DNA of 64,000 bases from Elusimicrobiota bacterium (GTDB lineage Bacteria > Elusimicrobiota > Elusimicrobia > UBA1565 > UBA9628): the NCBI GenBank assembly GCA_016182905.1, contig JACPFR010000021.1, positions 62,001 through 126,000 of the forward strand. The letters are read 5' to 3'. The position numbers and the translations under genes are program-made. Under the pieces are notes generated by a model. That model saw nothing but the letters and a program-made list of their open reading frames with translations, had not been told where the DNA came from and ran no database searches. Positions 9,305-17,575 of the stretch are shown here, piece by piece (within the stretch, counting starts at the first letter, position 1; the number at the start of each line of letters is the position of its first letter).

Positions 9305-10249
9305 ATGATCCGTTTCGCCTTCCGCATTTGTATTTTTCTGACCGCCTCGCCCTTTGCGCGCGCGGCCGTGCCGCGTCTCTCCGTCGAGGCCATGCCCGTC
9401 TCGGTCGTCGCCGCGCCGGCGGCGGTCGCGGCCTTCCCGGCCGCCCCGCTGCCGCTCACCGCCGCCGCGTCGGCGCCGAGCATCCTCGCCGCGCCGTCCC
9501 TGGAGGCGGCGCCCGCTCCCGTCACGGCCGCGCCCGCGCCGGCCGGGGCCGGACGTTCCGTCGCTCCGCGCGATCGGGACTTCTCGAGCTGGACCTTGCC
9601 GAAAGAGGACTCCGGAAACCTGACCTTCCGCGACTCCTGGTTCCGATCCGCGCGTCTATGGGACGGCGCGGATCCGGCGCGGCTGCTCGGAGAGGGAGCG
9701 ATGGGCTCGGTCTTCGTTCATCCGTCGCGCCCCGACGCGATCGTGAAGGTCGCGCGCACGGGCTACGCCGAGGCGGCGGGGCAATACATGGCGCCGGACG
9801 ACGAGGTGATCTTGGCCTACGAAGACTACGATCTGGATCGGCTCGCCGCGCTCGGCGCCGCGCCGCGGCCGCTGTCGCGTCTGACGATCTCCGGCCGCCC
9901 GGCAAGCGTCCGAGAGAGGATCTACGGGAGGACGGTGTCCGGACTCGCCCGACGCGGCCTCTTCGGGCCGCGGGAGCTCTCGCTGGTCCACGAACTCATC
10001 CGGCGCATCGCCGCCGGAGGCTTGACGGCCCGGGACATGAACCTGGGCAACATCATGATCGGCCGGCGCGGGGGCGACGCGGAGGAACGCGCGTGGCTCG
10101 TCGACACGCTGGGAGTGCACGCGCGAGAGGGAACCGACGCCCAGCGCCGCGAGGAGATGCTGGCCGAGCCGGTGCCGTGGCTGGCGATCAACGGTTTCGG
10201 CCTCGCGCGCCCGCTCGGACGGATGCTCGACGCGAACGCGGGACGTTAG
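9305..10249 (+). CDS. Exported protein with a kinase-like fold
   Basis: 314 aa. Residues 1-20 form a signal peptide, followed by an Ala/Pro-rich linker to about residue 88. The rest resembles a small protein-kinase or aminoglycoside-kinase fold: a glycine loop GEGAMGSV (129-136), a lysine in AIVKVAR (Lys148), a catalytic-loop-like TARDMNLGN (Asp244, Asn249) and a metal-binding-like LVDTLG (Asp267). All four positions expected for phosphotransfer are present, so it may be active. Its apparent export is odd because ATP is absent from the periplasm; the linker could instead follow a membrane anchor. It lies between two cNMP-fold paralogues. Substrate unknown. Confidence 0.6.
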   Translation: MIRFAFRICIFLTASPFARAAVPRLSVEAMPVSVVAAPAAVAAFPAAPLPLTAAASAPSILAAPSLEAAPAPVTAAPAPAGAGRSVAPRDRDFSSWTLPKEDSGNLTFRDSWFRSARLWDGADPARLLGEGAMGSVFVHPSRPDAIVKVARTGYAEAAGQYMAPDDEVILAYEDYDLDRLAALGAAPRPLSRLTISGRPASVRERIYGRTVSGLARRGLFGPRELSLVHELIRRIAAGGLTARDMNLGNIMIGRRGGDAEERAWLVDTLGVHAREGTDAQRREEMLAEPVPWLAINGFGLARPLGRMLDANAGR

Positions 10250-10665
10250 CCCCCCGCGGCCTTGCGCGAGGCGATCAAGGCCTTCACGCGAGCCACGAAC
10301 TCGGGGCTTTCGGCCAGCAGGACGCGGAAGGCGTCCTGCGGGATGTTCAGGACGTAGGTGCCGTCCTCGATGCACTTGATCGTGGCACCCGCGGTGCCGT
10401 TCTCGATGATCGAGGTCTCGCCGAACACGTCGCCCGACGAGAGCTCGGCGACCTGGACGACCGGCTGCGTCGGAGGCTTGATGAACACCCCGGCCTTGCC
10501 CACGGCCATGACGTGCAGCCCGTCGACGGTCGCGCCCTTGAACATGATGGTCTGGCCGTTCTTGTACGCGCTCAGCGTCGAGCCCACCGCCACCGCCGTC
10601 AGGTGCTCGTCGGAGACGCCCGCGAACAGCGCGACCCGCTCGCGCAGGAAAGTGAAAGCGTCCAT
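10246..10665 (-). CDS. Cyclic-nucleotide-binding-fold protein, Arg-less paralogue
   Basis: 139 aa, a single cNMP-binding domain closely similar throughout to the product at 8752-9183 (shared FKGATVDGLHV, DVFGE, GTAGATIK). As there, the cassette FGETSIIENGTAGAT lacks the phosphate-binding Arg. ATG 10665 is preferred over ATG 10671 because a TAACCT -10 hexamer lies 6 nt before it and because the paralogue begins MDA in the same place. Its stop overlaps the kinase-like gene's stop by 4 nt on the opposite strand, and it diverges from nagZ across a palindromic site. Probably a binding module of a small signalling group with the adjacent kinase-like protein; this is inference from position only. 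Confidence 0.82.
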   Translation of the reverse strand: MDAFTFLRERVALFAGVSDEHLTAVAVGSTLSAYKNGQTIMFKGATVDGLHVMAVGKAGVFIKPPTQPVVQVAELSSGDVFGETSIIENGTAGATIKCIEDGTYVLNIPQDAFRVLLAESPEFVARVKALIASRKAAGG

Positions 10666-10671
10666 TCTCAT

Positions 10672-10706
10672 AGGTTAACAAAAGCGACGCGCCGCTTTGT
10701 TAAACT
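10672..10706. promoter_or_regulatory. Divergent promoter with palindromic operator
   Basis: An inverted repeat, TTAACAAA (10675-10682) and TTTGTTAA (10696-10703), whose arms extend by GCG/CGC with a one-base offset, fills the gap between two divergent genes. The minus-strand -10 hexamer TAACCT (10677-10672) overlaps one arm and the plus-strand -10 hexamer TAAACT (10701-10706) overlaps the other; each is 6 nt from its start codon. A regulator bound here would cover both promoters. Confidence 0.5.
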
Positions 10707-10712
10707 TCTAAG

Positions 10713-12179
10713 GTGAGCGATCCGGGACGTTTATTCATGTTCGGAGCGTACGGCCTCAAGCCGACGCGCCAGACGGTGTCCCTGTTCAAGTCCACGGGGG
10801 CCACCGGCCTCCTCCTGCTCGCGCGCAACATCGAGACCCCCGCCCAGACGAAGGCCTTCGTCGCCGAGCTCGAGCAGCGCCTCGGCCGGCCTCTGCTCGT
10901 GGCCATCGACCACGAGGGCGGCTGGGTCCTCAGGTTCAAGAGCGGGGTCACGCCCTTCCCGGGCAACGCGGCGCTGGGGCGCGCCCGAGACCCCAAGCTC
11001 GCCTACGCCGTCGGCCGCCAGATGGCGCGCGAGCTGGCCCCACTCGGGATCCGCATGAACCTGGCGCCCGTCCTCGACGTGGCGACCGAGGCCTACAACC
11101 CCGGCATCGGGATCAGGTCCTTCGGATCCGACGCTTCCTTGACCTCGCGGCTCGGCGCCGCGTTCATCAAGGGCATGCAGGACAGCGGCGTCTCCGCCTG
11201 TGCGAAGCATTTCCCCGGCAAGGGCGCCGCCACCGTGGACGCCCACGTCGACCTGCCGACGATCGGGCTGCCCCGCGCCGCGTTCTCGCGCACGCATCTG
11301 GCGCCCTTCCGCGCGGCCTGCGCGGCGGGCGTGGACGCGGTGATGACCTCCCACGTCCGATTCCCCGCCTTCGACAAGGAGGTCGCGACGTTCTCGACGA
11401 GGATCGTCCGGGACGTGCTCCGCGGCGAGCTCGCCTACGACGGCCTCGTCGTCAGCGACGACCTGTGCATGGGCGCGATCACCAAGCGCTGGCCGGTCGC
11501 GGAGGCCACGCTCAAGTGCCTCGACGCGGGCCACGACGTGCTGATGATCGCCCACGACCTGCAGGGCATGACCGACGCCGTCGAGCTGCTGCGCGAGGCC
11601 GGGGCCCCGGCCGGGCAGCTCGAGGCCGCCGACGCGCGCATCACCCGCCTGCTCCACCGCCGGAAGGCGCCCGCCGCCCGCCTCTCCGACGGCGCGAAGC
11701 TGTCCGCCCGGATCGCGGAGCGCGCCGTCATGGTCGTTCGCCGCGGGAAGACCGCCCTGCCCGTGCCCCTGTCCCGGGACACGCTCGTCGTGGTCCCCGA
11801 TTTCAGGGAGGTGCGGGAGCGCTTCACCTTCGAGGGCGGCCCCGGCGGCCCCGAGGCCCTCGTGCGGCGCTTGGCTCCGGGCTGCGCGTTCGCCCGCGCG
11901 CCCGTCGTCGGCAAGGACCTCGGCCGGCTTCCCGAGCTCGCGAATCGGGCGAAGCGCGTGTTGTTCCTGTGTTTCGAGGCCGGCCGCTTTCCGGGCCAGG
12001 CCGCCGCCTTGCGGCTGCTCGCCGGGACGGCCGCGGCCAAAACCGCCGCCGTTCTGATCCGTTCCTCCTGGGACCTCGACCTTTGCCCCAAGACGATGAC
12101 CGTCGTGGACGCCGCCGGCTACCGCCTCGTCAGTCTCGAGGCGGCGCTGTCGCGGACCCTGTCGCGGAGAAACTCATGA
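10713..12179 (+). CDS. nagZ: Glycoside hydrolase family 3, NagZ-type beta-N-acetylhexosaminidase
   Basis: 488 aa. The N-terminal TIM barrel carries the family-3 motifs of beta-N-acetylglucosaminidases: AIDHEGGWV, KHFPGKG (165-171), the NagZ-type general acid/base His in DAHVD (His178) and the nucleophile motif VVSDDLCMG (Asp249/250). NagZ removes GlcNAc from muropeptides during peptidoglycan recycling. After about residue 330 the protein continues with an additional C-terminal domain, making it longer than the single-domain E. coli enzyme. No signal peptide, so cytoplasmic. The GTG start at 10713 is chosen because TAAACT ends 6 nt before it; ATG 10737 would cut into the barrel's first strand. 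The stop overlaps the next ATG (ATGA). Confidence 0.88.
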   Translation: MSDPGRLFMFGAYGLKPTRQTVSLFKSTGATGLLLLARNIETPAQTKAFVAELEQRLGRPLLVAIDHEGGWVLRFKSGVTPFPGNAALGRARDPKLAYAVGRQMARELAPLGIRMNLAPVLDVATEAYNPGIGIRSFGSDASLTSRLGAAFIKGMQDSGVSACAKHFPGKGAATVDAHVDLPTIGLPRAAFSRTHLAPFRAACAAGVDAVMTSHVRFPAFDKEVATFSTRIVRDVLRGELAYDGLVVSDDLCMGAITKRWPVAEATLKCLDAGHDVLMIAHDLQGMTDAVELLREAGAPAGQLEAADARITRLLHRRKAPAARLSDGAKLSARIAERAVMVVRRGKTALPVPLSRDTLVVVPDFREVRERFTFEGGPGGPEALVRRLAPGCAFARAPVVGKDLGRLPELANRAKRVLFLCFEAGRFPGQAAALRLLAGTAAAKTAAVLIRSSWDLDLCPKTMTVVDAAGYRLVSLEAALSRTLSRRNS

Positions 12180-13195
12180 TGACCTTCCTGCTCGCCGTTT
12201 GGATGCCGCTGTCTTCGCCGGCCCTCGCGGCCGAGCCCGCCCCCGCCCCGGCGTCGAGCGTGACCGTGCTGAAGGACCGCTTCATCGAGGCCGGAAGCTC
12301 CGAGGAGCGCACCAGGCTCCTCGACCAGATCGCCAAGACCGCGCCCGTGACGGGGCAGGACGTGGCCCATCTGTTCGACCTGTTCTCGCGCTTCACCGAC
12401 GCCTACACGCGCGATTCGGTGATGGCCTCGCTGGCGCGCATCGCCCCGGGCAGCCCGCAACTCGAACCCCTGTTCATGACCTACCTGCGCCAGCCCGAGC
12501 CCGAGGCCCAGCTGTTCGGCGTCAACGGAGCCTTCCGCCTGCGCGCGCGCGCCGCCTTGCCCATCATCCGCTCCATCGCCGGGCGCAAGTTCGCCGCGAG
12601 CAGCGTCACCGAGAACAACATGATGACCGAGCGCAACGCCTGGTGGACGCAGTACGAGGCGCTCTCCGCCCTCGCCCAGTGGGAGCCGGAGAAATCGTAT
12701 TCCCTGCTCGAGAGCAAGGGCCTGGAAAGCGCGAAGGTCGGGACCCTTCTCGGACGCTATTACTGGAAGAAGACCTTGCCCAAGCTGCGCTCCTGGAGCG
12801 AATCCGGCGATCTGATCGCCAGCGAACGGGCCGCCCTGGCGGTCTCCGCCCCGATCGACCTCGCCGACGCCCGCGCGACCCGGGACCAGATGTTCAAGCT
12901 GCTCCGCGACCCCAAGGTCGACCCCGAGATCCGCCGCCACATGGCCCTCAAGATCGGGGTCTCCTCGACCGACGACGAGGCCGCCGCGCTCGTGGCCGAG
13001 CACGACACCGTCAAGGACCCCGGAGAGCGCCTCTATTGGGTCACCGCGGCCTTCAGCACCCGCAGCCCCAAGGTCATCCCCCTGCTCGTCCGCTACGCCC
13101 AGACCGGCGACGAGGTGATGCGCAAGGGAGCGACCGCCCAGCTCGTCGACATGGTCGGAGAAGCCGAAGCCAGAAAGCTCATCGACGCCAAATAA
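12176..13195 (+). CDS. Exported HEAT-like repeat protein
   Basis: 339 aa. Residues 1-18 form a signal peptide (MMTFLLAVWMPLSSPALA), followed by a short Pro/Ala linker. The body is all-helical and looks like degenerate HEAT-type repeats of 30-40 residues (for example EAQLFGVNGAFRLRARAALP and GATAQLVDMVGEAEARKLI). No catalytic motif is visible, so a protein-binding scaffold is likely. It starts 4 nt inside the nagZ stop, so the two are translationally coupled. It is followed by the large inverted repeat at 13199-13276, which may end the transcript. Confidence 0.7.
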   Translation: MMTFLLAVWMPLSSPALAAEPAPAPASSVTVLKDRFIEAGSSEERTRLLDQIAKTAPVTGQDVAHLFDLFSRFTDAYTRDSVMASLARIAPGSPQLEPLFMTYLRQPEPEAQLFGVNGAFRLRARAALPIIRSIAGRKFAASSVTENNMMTERNAWWTQYEALSALAQWEPEKSYSLLESKGLESAKVGTLLGRYYWKKTLPKLRSWSESGDLIASERAALAVSAPIDLADARATRDQMFKLLRDPKVDPEIRRHMALKIGVSSTDDEAAALVAEHDTVKDPGERLYWVTAAFSTRSPKVIPLLVRYAQTGDEVMRKGATAQLVDMVGEAEARKLIDAK

Positions 13196-13198
13196 GCG

Positions 13199-13276
13199 GG
13201 TGCCAGGCCTCCCATTATCCCATTACTCTGGAAGAGTCTCCCGATCGAGTAATGGGATAATGGGAGGCCTGGCACC
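13199..13276. repeat. Perfect 30-bp inverted repeat (REP/MITE-like)
   Basis: The left arm 13199-13228 begins GGTGCCAGGCCTCCCATTAT; the right arm 13247-13276 is its exact reverse complement, with an 18-nt loop. There is no T-tract, and 30 perfect base pairs exceed what a terminator needs. The arms are less GC-rich than the flanking genes. I see no second copy in this window. It looks like a REP-like palindrome or a miniature element that could also act as a transcription barrier between two operons. Confidence 0.75.
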
Positions 13277-13303
13277 AGTTTCCTAGACGCCGAAAAAAAG
13301 AAG

Positions 13304-13309
13304 TAAAAT
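13304..13309 (+). promoter_or_regulatory. -10 element of the 10-kb rsmI-accC operon
   Basis: TAAAAT lies 6 nt before the ATG at 13316, in a purine-rich stretch just after the inverted repeat. No convincing -35 is seen. The spacing implies a leaderless transcript for the first gene. Confidence 0.4.
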
Positions 13310-13315
13310 AAGCTT

Positions 13316-14548
13316 ATGGTAGGCTTATTCTGGTGGGCCGCGGGCCTGTGCGTCGTCCTGCTCGCCGCCCTCGCGCTCACCCTTCGCCGGCTCTATTCCT
13401 TAGAAGCGTCCCAGCCCGCCCGCCTCCCCGCCCCCCCGCGCGCGCCCGAAGGCTGGAGCAAGCTCGACGAGCTGCTCAACATGCTGCTCGCCCTCCAGGA
13501 GAACGGGGTCTCCCACTCGGGCGCCATCTCCCGGGAGGAGTTCGGCCGGGCCGTCCTCGACTGCGCCTGCCAGCTCATGAAGTGCGACCGGGGCTCGGTC
13601 ATGAACTGGGACGAGAGGGAGGGCTGCCTGAAGATCGTCGCCGCCCGCAGCCTGACGACGGAGAGCTCTCAGAAGCTCTTCCTGCGCCCCGGCGAGGGCG
13701 TCGCCGGCAAGGCCTTCGCCTCCGGCCAGCCCATCTTCGTGGCCGACCCGGCCAACGACCCGCGCTACCTCGCCCCCGCGTCCGGCGACGTCGAGCCCTT
13801 CGTCTCGATCCCGCTCCTGGTCAAGGGCAAGCCCATCGGCGTGCTCAACCTCCACGCCAAGGTCGGCGCCGAGCCCTTCAGCGACTACAACGTCAAGTTC
13901 CTCAGCATACTCGCGGGCGAGGCCGCCGTCATGCTCCACAACATGGACATGTTCGACAACCTCCAGATCTTCTATCTGGAGATGGTCCAGACCTTGGCCC
14001 GCGCCGTGGACTCCAAGGACGCCTACACCGCCGAGCACAGCGACCGCGCGCGCGTGAAGGCCCGCCGCGTCGCCCAGGAGATGGGCCTGCCCGACCCGAT
14101 GGTGCGCCACGTCGAGTACGCCGCGCTCCTCCACGACATCGGCAAGATCGGCATCGACGAGGCCATCCTCCTCAAGCCCGGCAAGCTCACGCCCGAGGAG
14201 TACGAGGAGATGAAGAAGCACCCGATCATCGGCCACCAGATCCTCGCCCCCGTCAAATACCTCGGCCCCGTCGCCCAGATGGTCCTCTACCACCAGGAGT
14301 GGTTCGACGGGAGAGGCTATCCCGAAGGGCTGAAGGGCGAGCAGATCCCGCTCGGCGCACGGATCGTCGCCTGTCTCGACGCCTGGGACGCCATGATGAG
14401 CGACCGCCCCTACCGCAAGGCCCTCGGCCGCGACATCGCGCTGGCCGAGCTCAAGAAGGGCGCCGGCACCCAGTTCGATCCCAAGGTCGTGGAGACCTTC
14501 ATGCGTCTGGAGCTCACCGAATGGTCGCGCGAGCCGGCGGCGCATTGA
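13316..14548 (+). CDS. Membrane-anchored GAF/HD-GYP phosphodiesterase
   Basis: 410 aa. One transmembrane helix (residues 3-25) is followed by a short linker, a GAF sensor domain (about 75-215, ending LNLHAKVGAEPFSDYNVKF) and an HD-GYP domain (about 222-400). The HD-GYP motifs are HDIGKIGI (His273, Asp274), KHPIIGH and YHQEWFDGRGYP (GYP 334-336). The usual HHE triplet reads HQE here, losing one expected His. The family hydrolyses cyclic di-GMP to pGpG or GMP at the cytoplasmic face of the membrane. It heads a long operon; its stop shares one base with the rsmI ATG. Confidence 0.88.
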   Translation: MVGLFWWAAGLCVVLLAALALTLRRLYSLEASQPARLPAPPRAPEGWSKLDELLNMLLALQENGVSHSGAISREEFGRAVLDCACQLMKCDRGSVMNWDEREGCLKIVAARSLTTESSQKLFLRPGEGVAGKAFASGQPIFVADPANDPRYLAPASGDVEPFVSIPLLVKGKPIGVLNLHAKVGAEPFSDYNVKFLSILAGEAAVMLHNMDMFDNLQIFYLEMVQTLARAVDSKDAYTAEHSDRARVKARRVAQEMGLPDPMVRHVEYAALLHDIGKIGIDEAILLKPGKLTPEEYEEMKKHPIIGHQILAPVKYLGPVAQMVLYHQEWFDGRGYPEGLKGEQIPLGARIVACLDAWDAMMSDRPYRKALGRDIALAELKKGAGTQFDPKVVETFMRLELTEWSREPAAH

Positions 14549-15231
14549 TGCTTTATGTGGTGCCGACGCCGCTGGGTAATTTAGAGGACATGACGGCGCG
14601 AGCGTTGCGTACGCTCAAGGAATCGAAGGTGGTGTTCTGCGAGGACACTCGCCGCACCCGCAATCTGATGAGCCATTTTGGTTTGGGCGTGCCCCTCGAG
14701 CGTTATGACGAGAACGACCCCCGTTCTGTCGACAAACTTCTCGAACGAGTCCGCCGAGGCGACGCGGTCAGTCTGGTTTCGGACGGCGGATTGCCCGGCG
14801 TGTCGGATCCCGGAAGAAAAGCCGTTGCGGCAGCGCGAAGGGAAGGTTTGCCCGTCATCGCGCTGCCCGGTCCCTGCGCCGTCGCGACAGCGGTCGCCGG
14901 CTCGGGTTTGCCCGGCGATTCTTTTATCTTTTTAGGTTTCCTACCACGCACTCCGTCCAAGCGCCGCAAGGCGCTTGAAGCTTCAAAGCCGTTAAACCGC
15001 ACGATCGTTCTCTATGAGTCCCCGTTTCGAGTCGTTGAACTGCTCGAGGACGTCATAATGTCCGTCGGAGCGAGCGCCCAAGTCGTTGCCGTTCGCGAAT
15101 TGTCCAAGATCCACGAGGAATGGATCCGTGGAACCGCGACGTCCGTCCGCGACGCCCTCGCCGCGAAGCCCGAGATCCTCGGCGAGTTCGTCATCGTTTT
15201 ACATCCGGACCCGGAGCCCTCCAATGCCTGA
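14548..15231 (+). CDS. rsmI: 16S rRNA (cytidine-1402-2'-O)-methyltransferase
   Basis: 227 aa. The start MLYVVPTPLGNLEDMTARAL and the motifs VFCEDTRRTRNLM, VSDGGLPGVSDPG, ALPGPCAV and GFLPRTPSKRR are diagnostic of RsmI, an SAM-dependent tetrapyrrole-methylase-fold enzyme that 2'-O-methylates C1402 in the ribosomal decoding centre. It lacks the roughly 50-residue C-terminal extension of E. coli RsmI, as do many homologues. The ATG at 14548 shares its first base with the preceding stop. Codon choice is visibly less GC-rich (ttt, aat, tta, gtt) than in the neighbours. Confidence 0.93.
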   Translation: MLYVVPTPLGNLEDMTARALRTLKESKVVFCEDTRRTRNLMSHFGLGVPLERYDENDPRSVDKLLERVRRGDAVSLVSDGGLPGVSDPGRKAVAAARREGLPVIALPGPCAVATAVAGSGLPGDSFIFLGFLPRTPSKRRKALEASKPLNRTIVLYESPFRVVELLEDVIMSVGASAQVVAVRELSKIHEEWIRGTATSVRDALAAKPEILGEFVIVLHPDPEPSNA

Positions 15232-15856
15232 TTCGATTTCCCTGACCCCGGACGGGACGCTCTCGCCGGAAAACGCGGCCCGCGCCGGAACCGCCGGCAA
15301 GAGCACCAAGCTCGTCGTCTTCCCCACGGAGTCCTCCTACGCCGTCGGCTCCACCGGCTTGATCAAGGCCGCCACGCGCCGGGTGCTCCAGGTCAAAGAA
15401 CGCTCGACGTTGAAGCCCCTCGCCGTCCTCGTGCACTCGACGGACGCCGCCAAGACCTGGGTGGAGTGGACCCCGCTCGCCGAGTCCCTCGCCGCCAAGT
15501 TCTGGCCCGGTCCGTTATTGCTCCTCCTCAAACCCACCGCCCAGGGCCGCCTTCTGACGTTCCCCGAGTACCCGACCGTCGCCATCCGCGTCCCCGCGCA
15601 CCCGGCCGCCCGCGCGATGATCGCCGCCTCCGGCGTGCCCTGGGTCTACACCAGCGCCAACAAGTCCGGCCGGCCGCCGAGGCTCGACGCCGCCTCCGTC
15701 CTCGCCGAGCTGGGCGCGGACATCGACCTCCTCGTCGACGGCGGCTCCGTCCCGGCGGGCGACCCGACCATCGTCGACGCCACCGGAGACAAGCCCCGCG
15801 TGACCAAGGTCGGCCTGATCCCCGCCGAGGCGATCATGGGGGCCCCTGCCGCATGA
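15224..15856 (+). CDS. tsaC: Threonylcarbamoyl-AMP synthase (YrdC/Sua5)
   Basis: 210 aa. YrdC-fold enzyme that makes L-threonylcarbamoyladenylate for the t6A37 modification of ANN-decoding tRNAs. Visible motifs are VVFPTESSYAVGSTG, the substrate-binding KERSTLKPLAVLV and WVYTSANKSG. There is no Sua5 C-terminal domain, so it is the short TsaC type. The ATG lies 8 nt inside rsmI; the alternative upstream in-frame start would overlap rsmI much more. The tsaC, phosphatase, glyA order recalls the Sua5-YwlE-GlyA neighbourhood of Firmicutes. Confidence 0.92.
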   Translation: MPDSISLTPDGTLSPENAARAGTAGKSTKLVVFPTESSYAVGSTGLIKAATRRVLQVKERSTLKPLAVLVHSTDAAKTWVEWTPLAESLAAKFWPGPLLLLLKPTAQGRLLTFPEYPTVAIRVPAHPAARAMIAASGVPWVYTSANKSGRPPRLDAASVLAELGADIDLLVDGGSVPAGDPTIVDATGDKPRVTKVGLIPAEAIMGAPAA

Positions 15857-16326
15857 TGAATCGCGTTCTGTTCGTTTGCACCGGCAACACGTGCCGTTCG
15901 CCGCTGGCCGAACGGCTGTTCCTCGAGCTGTCCCGTGAAGCCGGCCTCTCCATGACCGCCGCCTCCGCCGGCACGCAGGCGGCCTACGGCATGCCGCTGT
16001 CGCGCGGCGCCGCCGGCGTCTTAGCCGAGCACGGAATCGGCCCCGTCACGCACCTCGCCCGCCGCGTCGACAAGGCGCTCCTCGACGCCGCCGACGCCGT
16101 TTACTGCCTGGAGCGCGATCACCGCGACGAGCTCCTCGTGAAGTTCCCGGACGCCAAGGCCAAGCTCCTCGTCCTGCGCGAGGCCGCCGGCCTCTCGCCC
16201 GCGGACGTCGAAGACCCCGTCGGCGCCGACGCCGGGGAATACCGGGCCTGCGCCGCCTCGATCGAGGAGGCCCTCAAAATCATCGTTCGTAGGGAGAGTG
16301 AATCTTATGCCCAAAACCCTCGCTGA
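15853..16326 (+). CDS. Low-molecular-weight phosphatase, YwlE-like (arginine phosphatase candidate)
   Basis: 157 aa. The P-loop CTGNTCRS (Cys9-Arg15) is that of the low-molecular-weight protein phosphatases, and the general acid is in VEDPVG. The Thr at P-loop position 5 (Thr13, CTGNTCR rather than CLGNICR) is the residue that gives Bacillus YwlE specificity for phospho-arginine over phospho-tyrosine. Its position between a Sua5/YrdC gene and glyA also matches ywlE. No McsB-type arginine kinase is in the window. The ATG overlaps the tsaC stop (ATGA); the 3' end overlaps the glyA start by 20 nt. Confidence 0.85.
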   Translation: MMNRVLFVCTGNTCRSPLAERLFLELSREAGLSMTAASAGTQAAYGMPLSRGAAGVLAEHGIGPVTHLARRVDKALLDAADAVYCLERDHRDELLVKFPDAKAKLLVLREAAGLSPADVEDPVGADAGEYRACAASIEEALKIIVRRESESYAQNPR

Positions 16327-17575
16327 CCTGGACCCCGAGCTGTACGCCGCGATCGCGCGCGAAGCGCGCCGCCAGTCCGACAACCTCGAGCTCATCGCCT
16401 CGGAGAACTACACCTCCGAGGCCGTGCTCGAGGCCCAGGGCTCCCTGCTCACGAACAAGTACGCCGAGGGCTACCCGGGCAAGCGCTACTACGGCGGCTG
16501 CGAGTTCGTCGACCAGGCCGAGACGCTCGCCATCGAGCGCGCCAAGAAGCTGTTCGGCGCCGAGCACGTCAACGTCCAGCCCCACTCGGGCTCCCAGGCC
16601 AACATGGCCATGTATCTCTCCGTCCTCAAGCCCGGCGACGGCGTGATGGGCCTCAACCTCGCCCACGGCGGGCACCTGTCGCACGGCCACCCGATGAACT
16701 TCTCCGGCAAGTACTACAAGATCATCCCCATAAACGTCCGCAAAGAAGATGAATTGATCGATTACGATCAGGCCGAGAAGGACGCGCGCGAACAGAAGCC
16801 GCGCATCCTCTTCGTGGGCGCCTCGAACTACTCGCGCGTCATCGACTGGGCCCGCCTCAAGAAGATCGCCGACGATGTCGGCGCCCTCTTCTCCGCCGAC
16901 ATCGCCCACTACGCGGGCATGGTCGCCGCCGGCGTCTACCCGTCCCCCGTCGGCCTGGCCGATTTCACGACCACGACCACGCACAAGACTTTGCGCGGCC
17001 CCCGCGGCGGCATGGTGATGTGCAAGGCGGTCCACGCCAAGGCCCTCGATTCGAGCGTGTTCCCCGGCGAGCAGGGCGGCCCTTTGATGCACGTGATCGC
17101 CGCGAAGGCCGTCTGCTTCGGCGAGGCCCTCAAGCCCGAGTTCAAGGCCTATCAGCTGCAGACCCTCGCCAACGCGCGGCGCCTTTCGAAGGGCCTTCAG
17201 GACCGGGGCTTCCGCATCGTGGCCGGCGGCACCGACTGCCACCTGTTCTCCGTGGACCTGCGCCCGAAGAACGCGACGGGCAAGGAGGCCGAGGAGGCGC
17301 TCGACAAGGCCGGCATCACGGTCAACAAGAACGCGATCCCCTACGACCCGCAGAAGCCGTTCATCGCCTCCGGAGTGCGTATCGGCACGCCCGCGATCAC
17401 GACGCGCGGGATGGGCGAGAAGGAGATGGACGAGGTCGCCGAGCTCATCGACTCGGCCCTCAAGGTCCGGACCGACGACGCGGCGCTGGCGCGCGTCAAG
17501 CAGGGCGTCACCGCGCTTTGCCGGCGCTTCCCCATCTACCCGTCGATGATGGAAAAGCTCCTCGCCGCCAAATGA
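16307..17575 (+). CDS. glyA: Serine hydroxymethyltransferase
   Basis: 422 aa, PLP enzyme interconverting serine and glycine with transfer of the one-carbon unit to tetrahydrofolate. [35 protein letters not shown] and the PLP-lysine motif [13 protein letters not shown] (Lys227) are intact. ATG 16307 is chosen over GTG 16298 because it follows AGGGAGAG (16291-16298) by 8 nt. It lies in the large plus-strand operon, and its stop overlaps the receiver-domain gene by 4 nt. Confidence 0.97.
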   Translation: MPKTLADLDPELYAAIAREARRQSDNLELIASENYTSEAVLEAQGSLLTNKYAEGYPGKRYYGGCEFVDQAETLAIERAKKLFGAEHVNVQPHSGSQANMAMYLSVLKPGDGVMGLNLAHGGHLSHGHPMNFSGKYYKIIPINVRKEDELIDYDQAEKDAREQKPRILFVGASNYSRVIDWARLKKIADDVGALFSADIAHYAGMVAAGVYPSPVGLADFTTTTTHKTLRGPRGGMVMCKAVHAKALDSSVFPGEQGGPLMHVIAAKAVCFGEALKPEFKAYQLQTLANARRLSKGLQDRGFRIVAGGTDCHLFSVDLRPKNATGKEAEEALDKAGITVNKNAIPYDPQKPFIASGVRIGTPAITTRGMGEKEMDEVAELIDSALKVRTDDAALARVKQGVTALCRRFPIYPSMMEKLLAAK

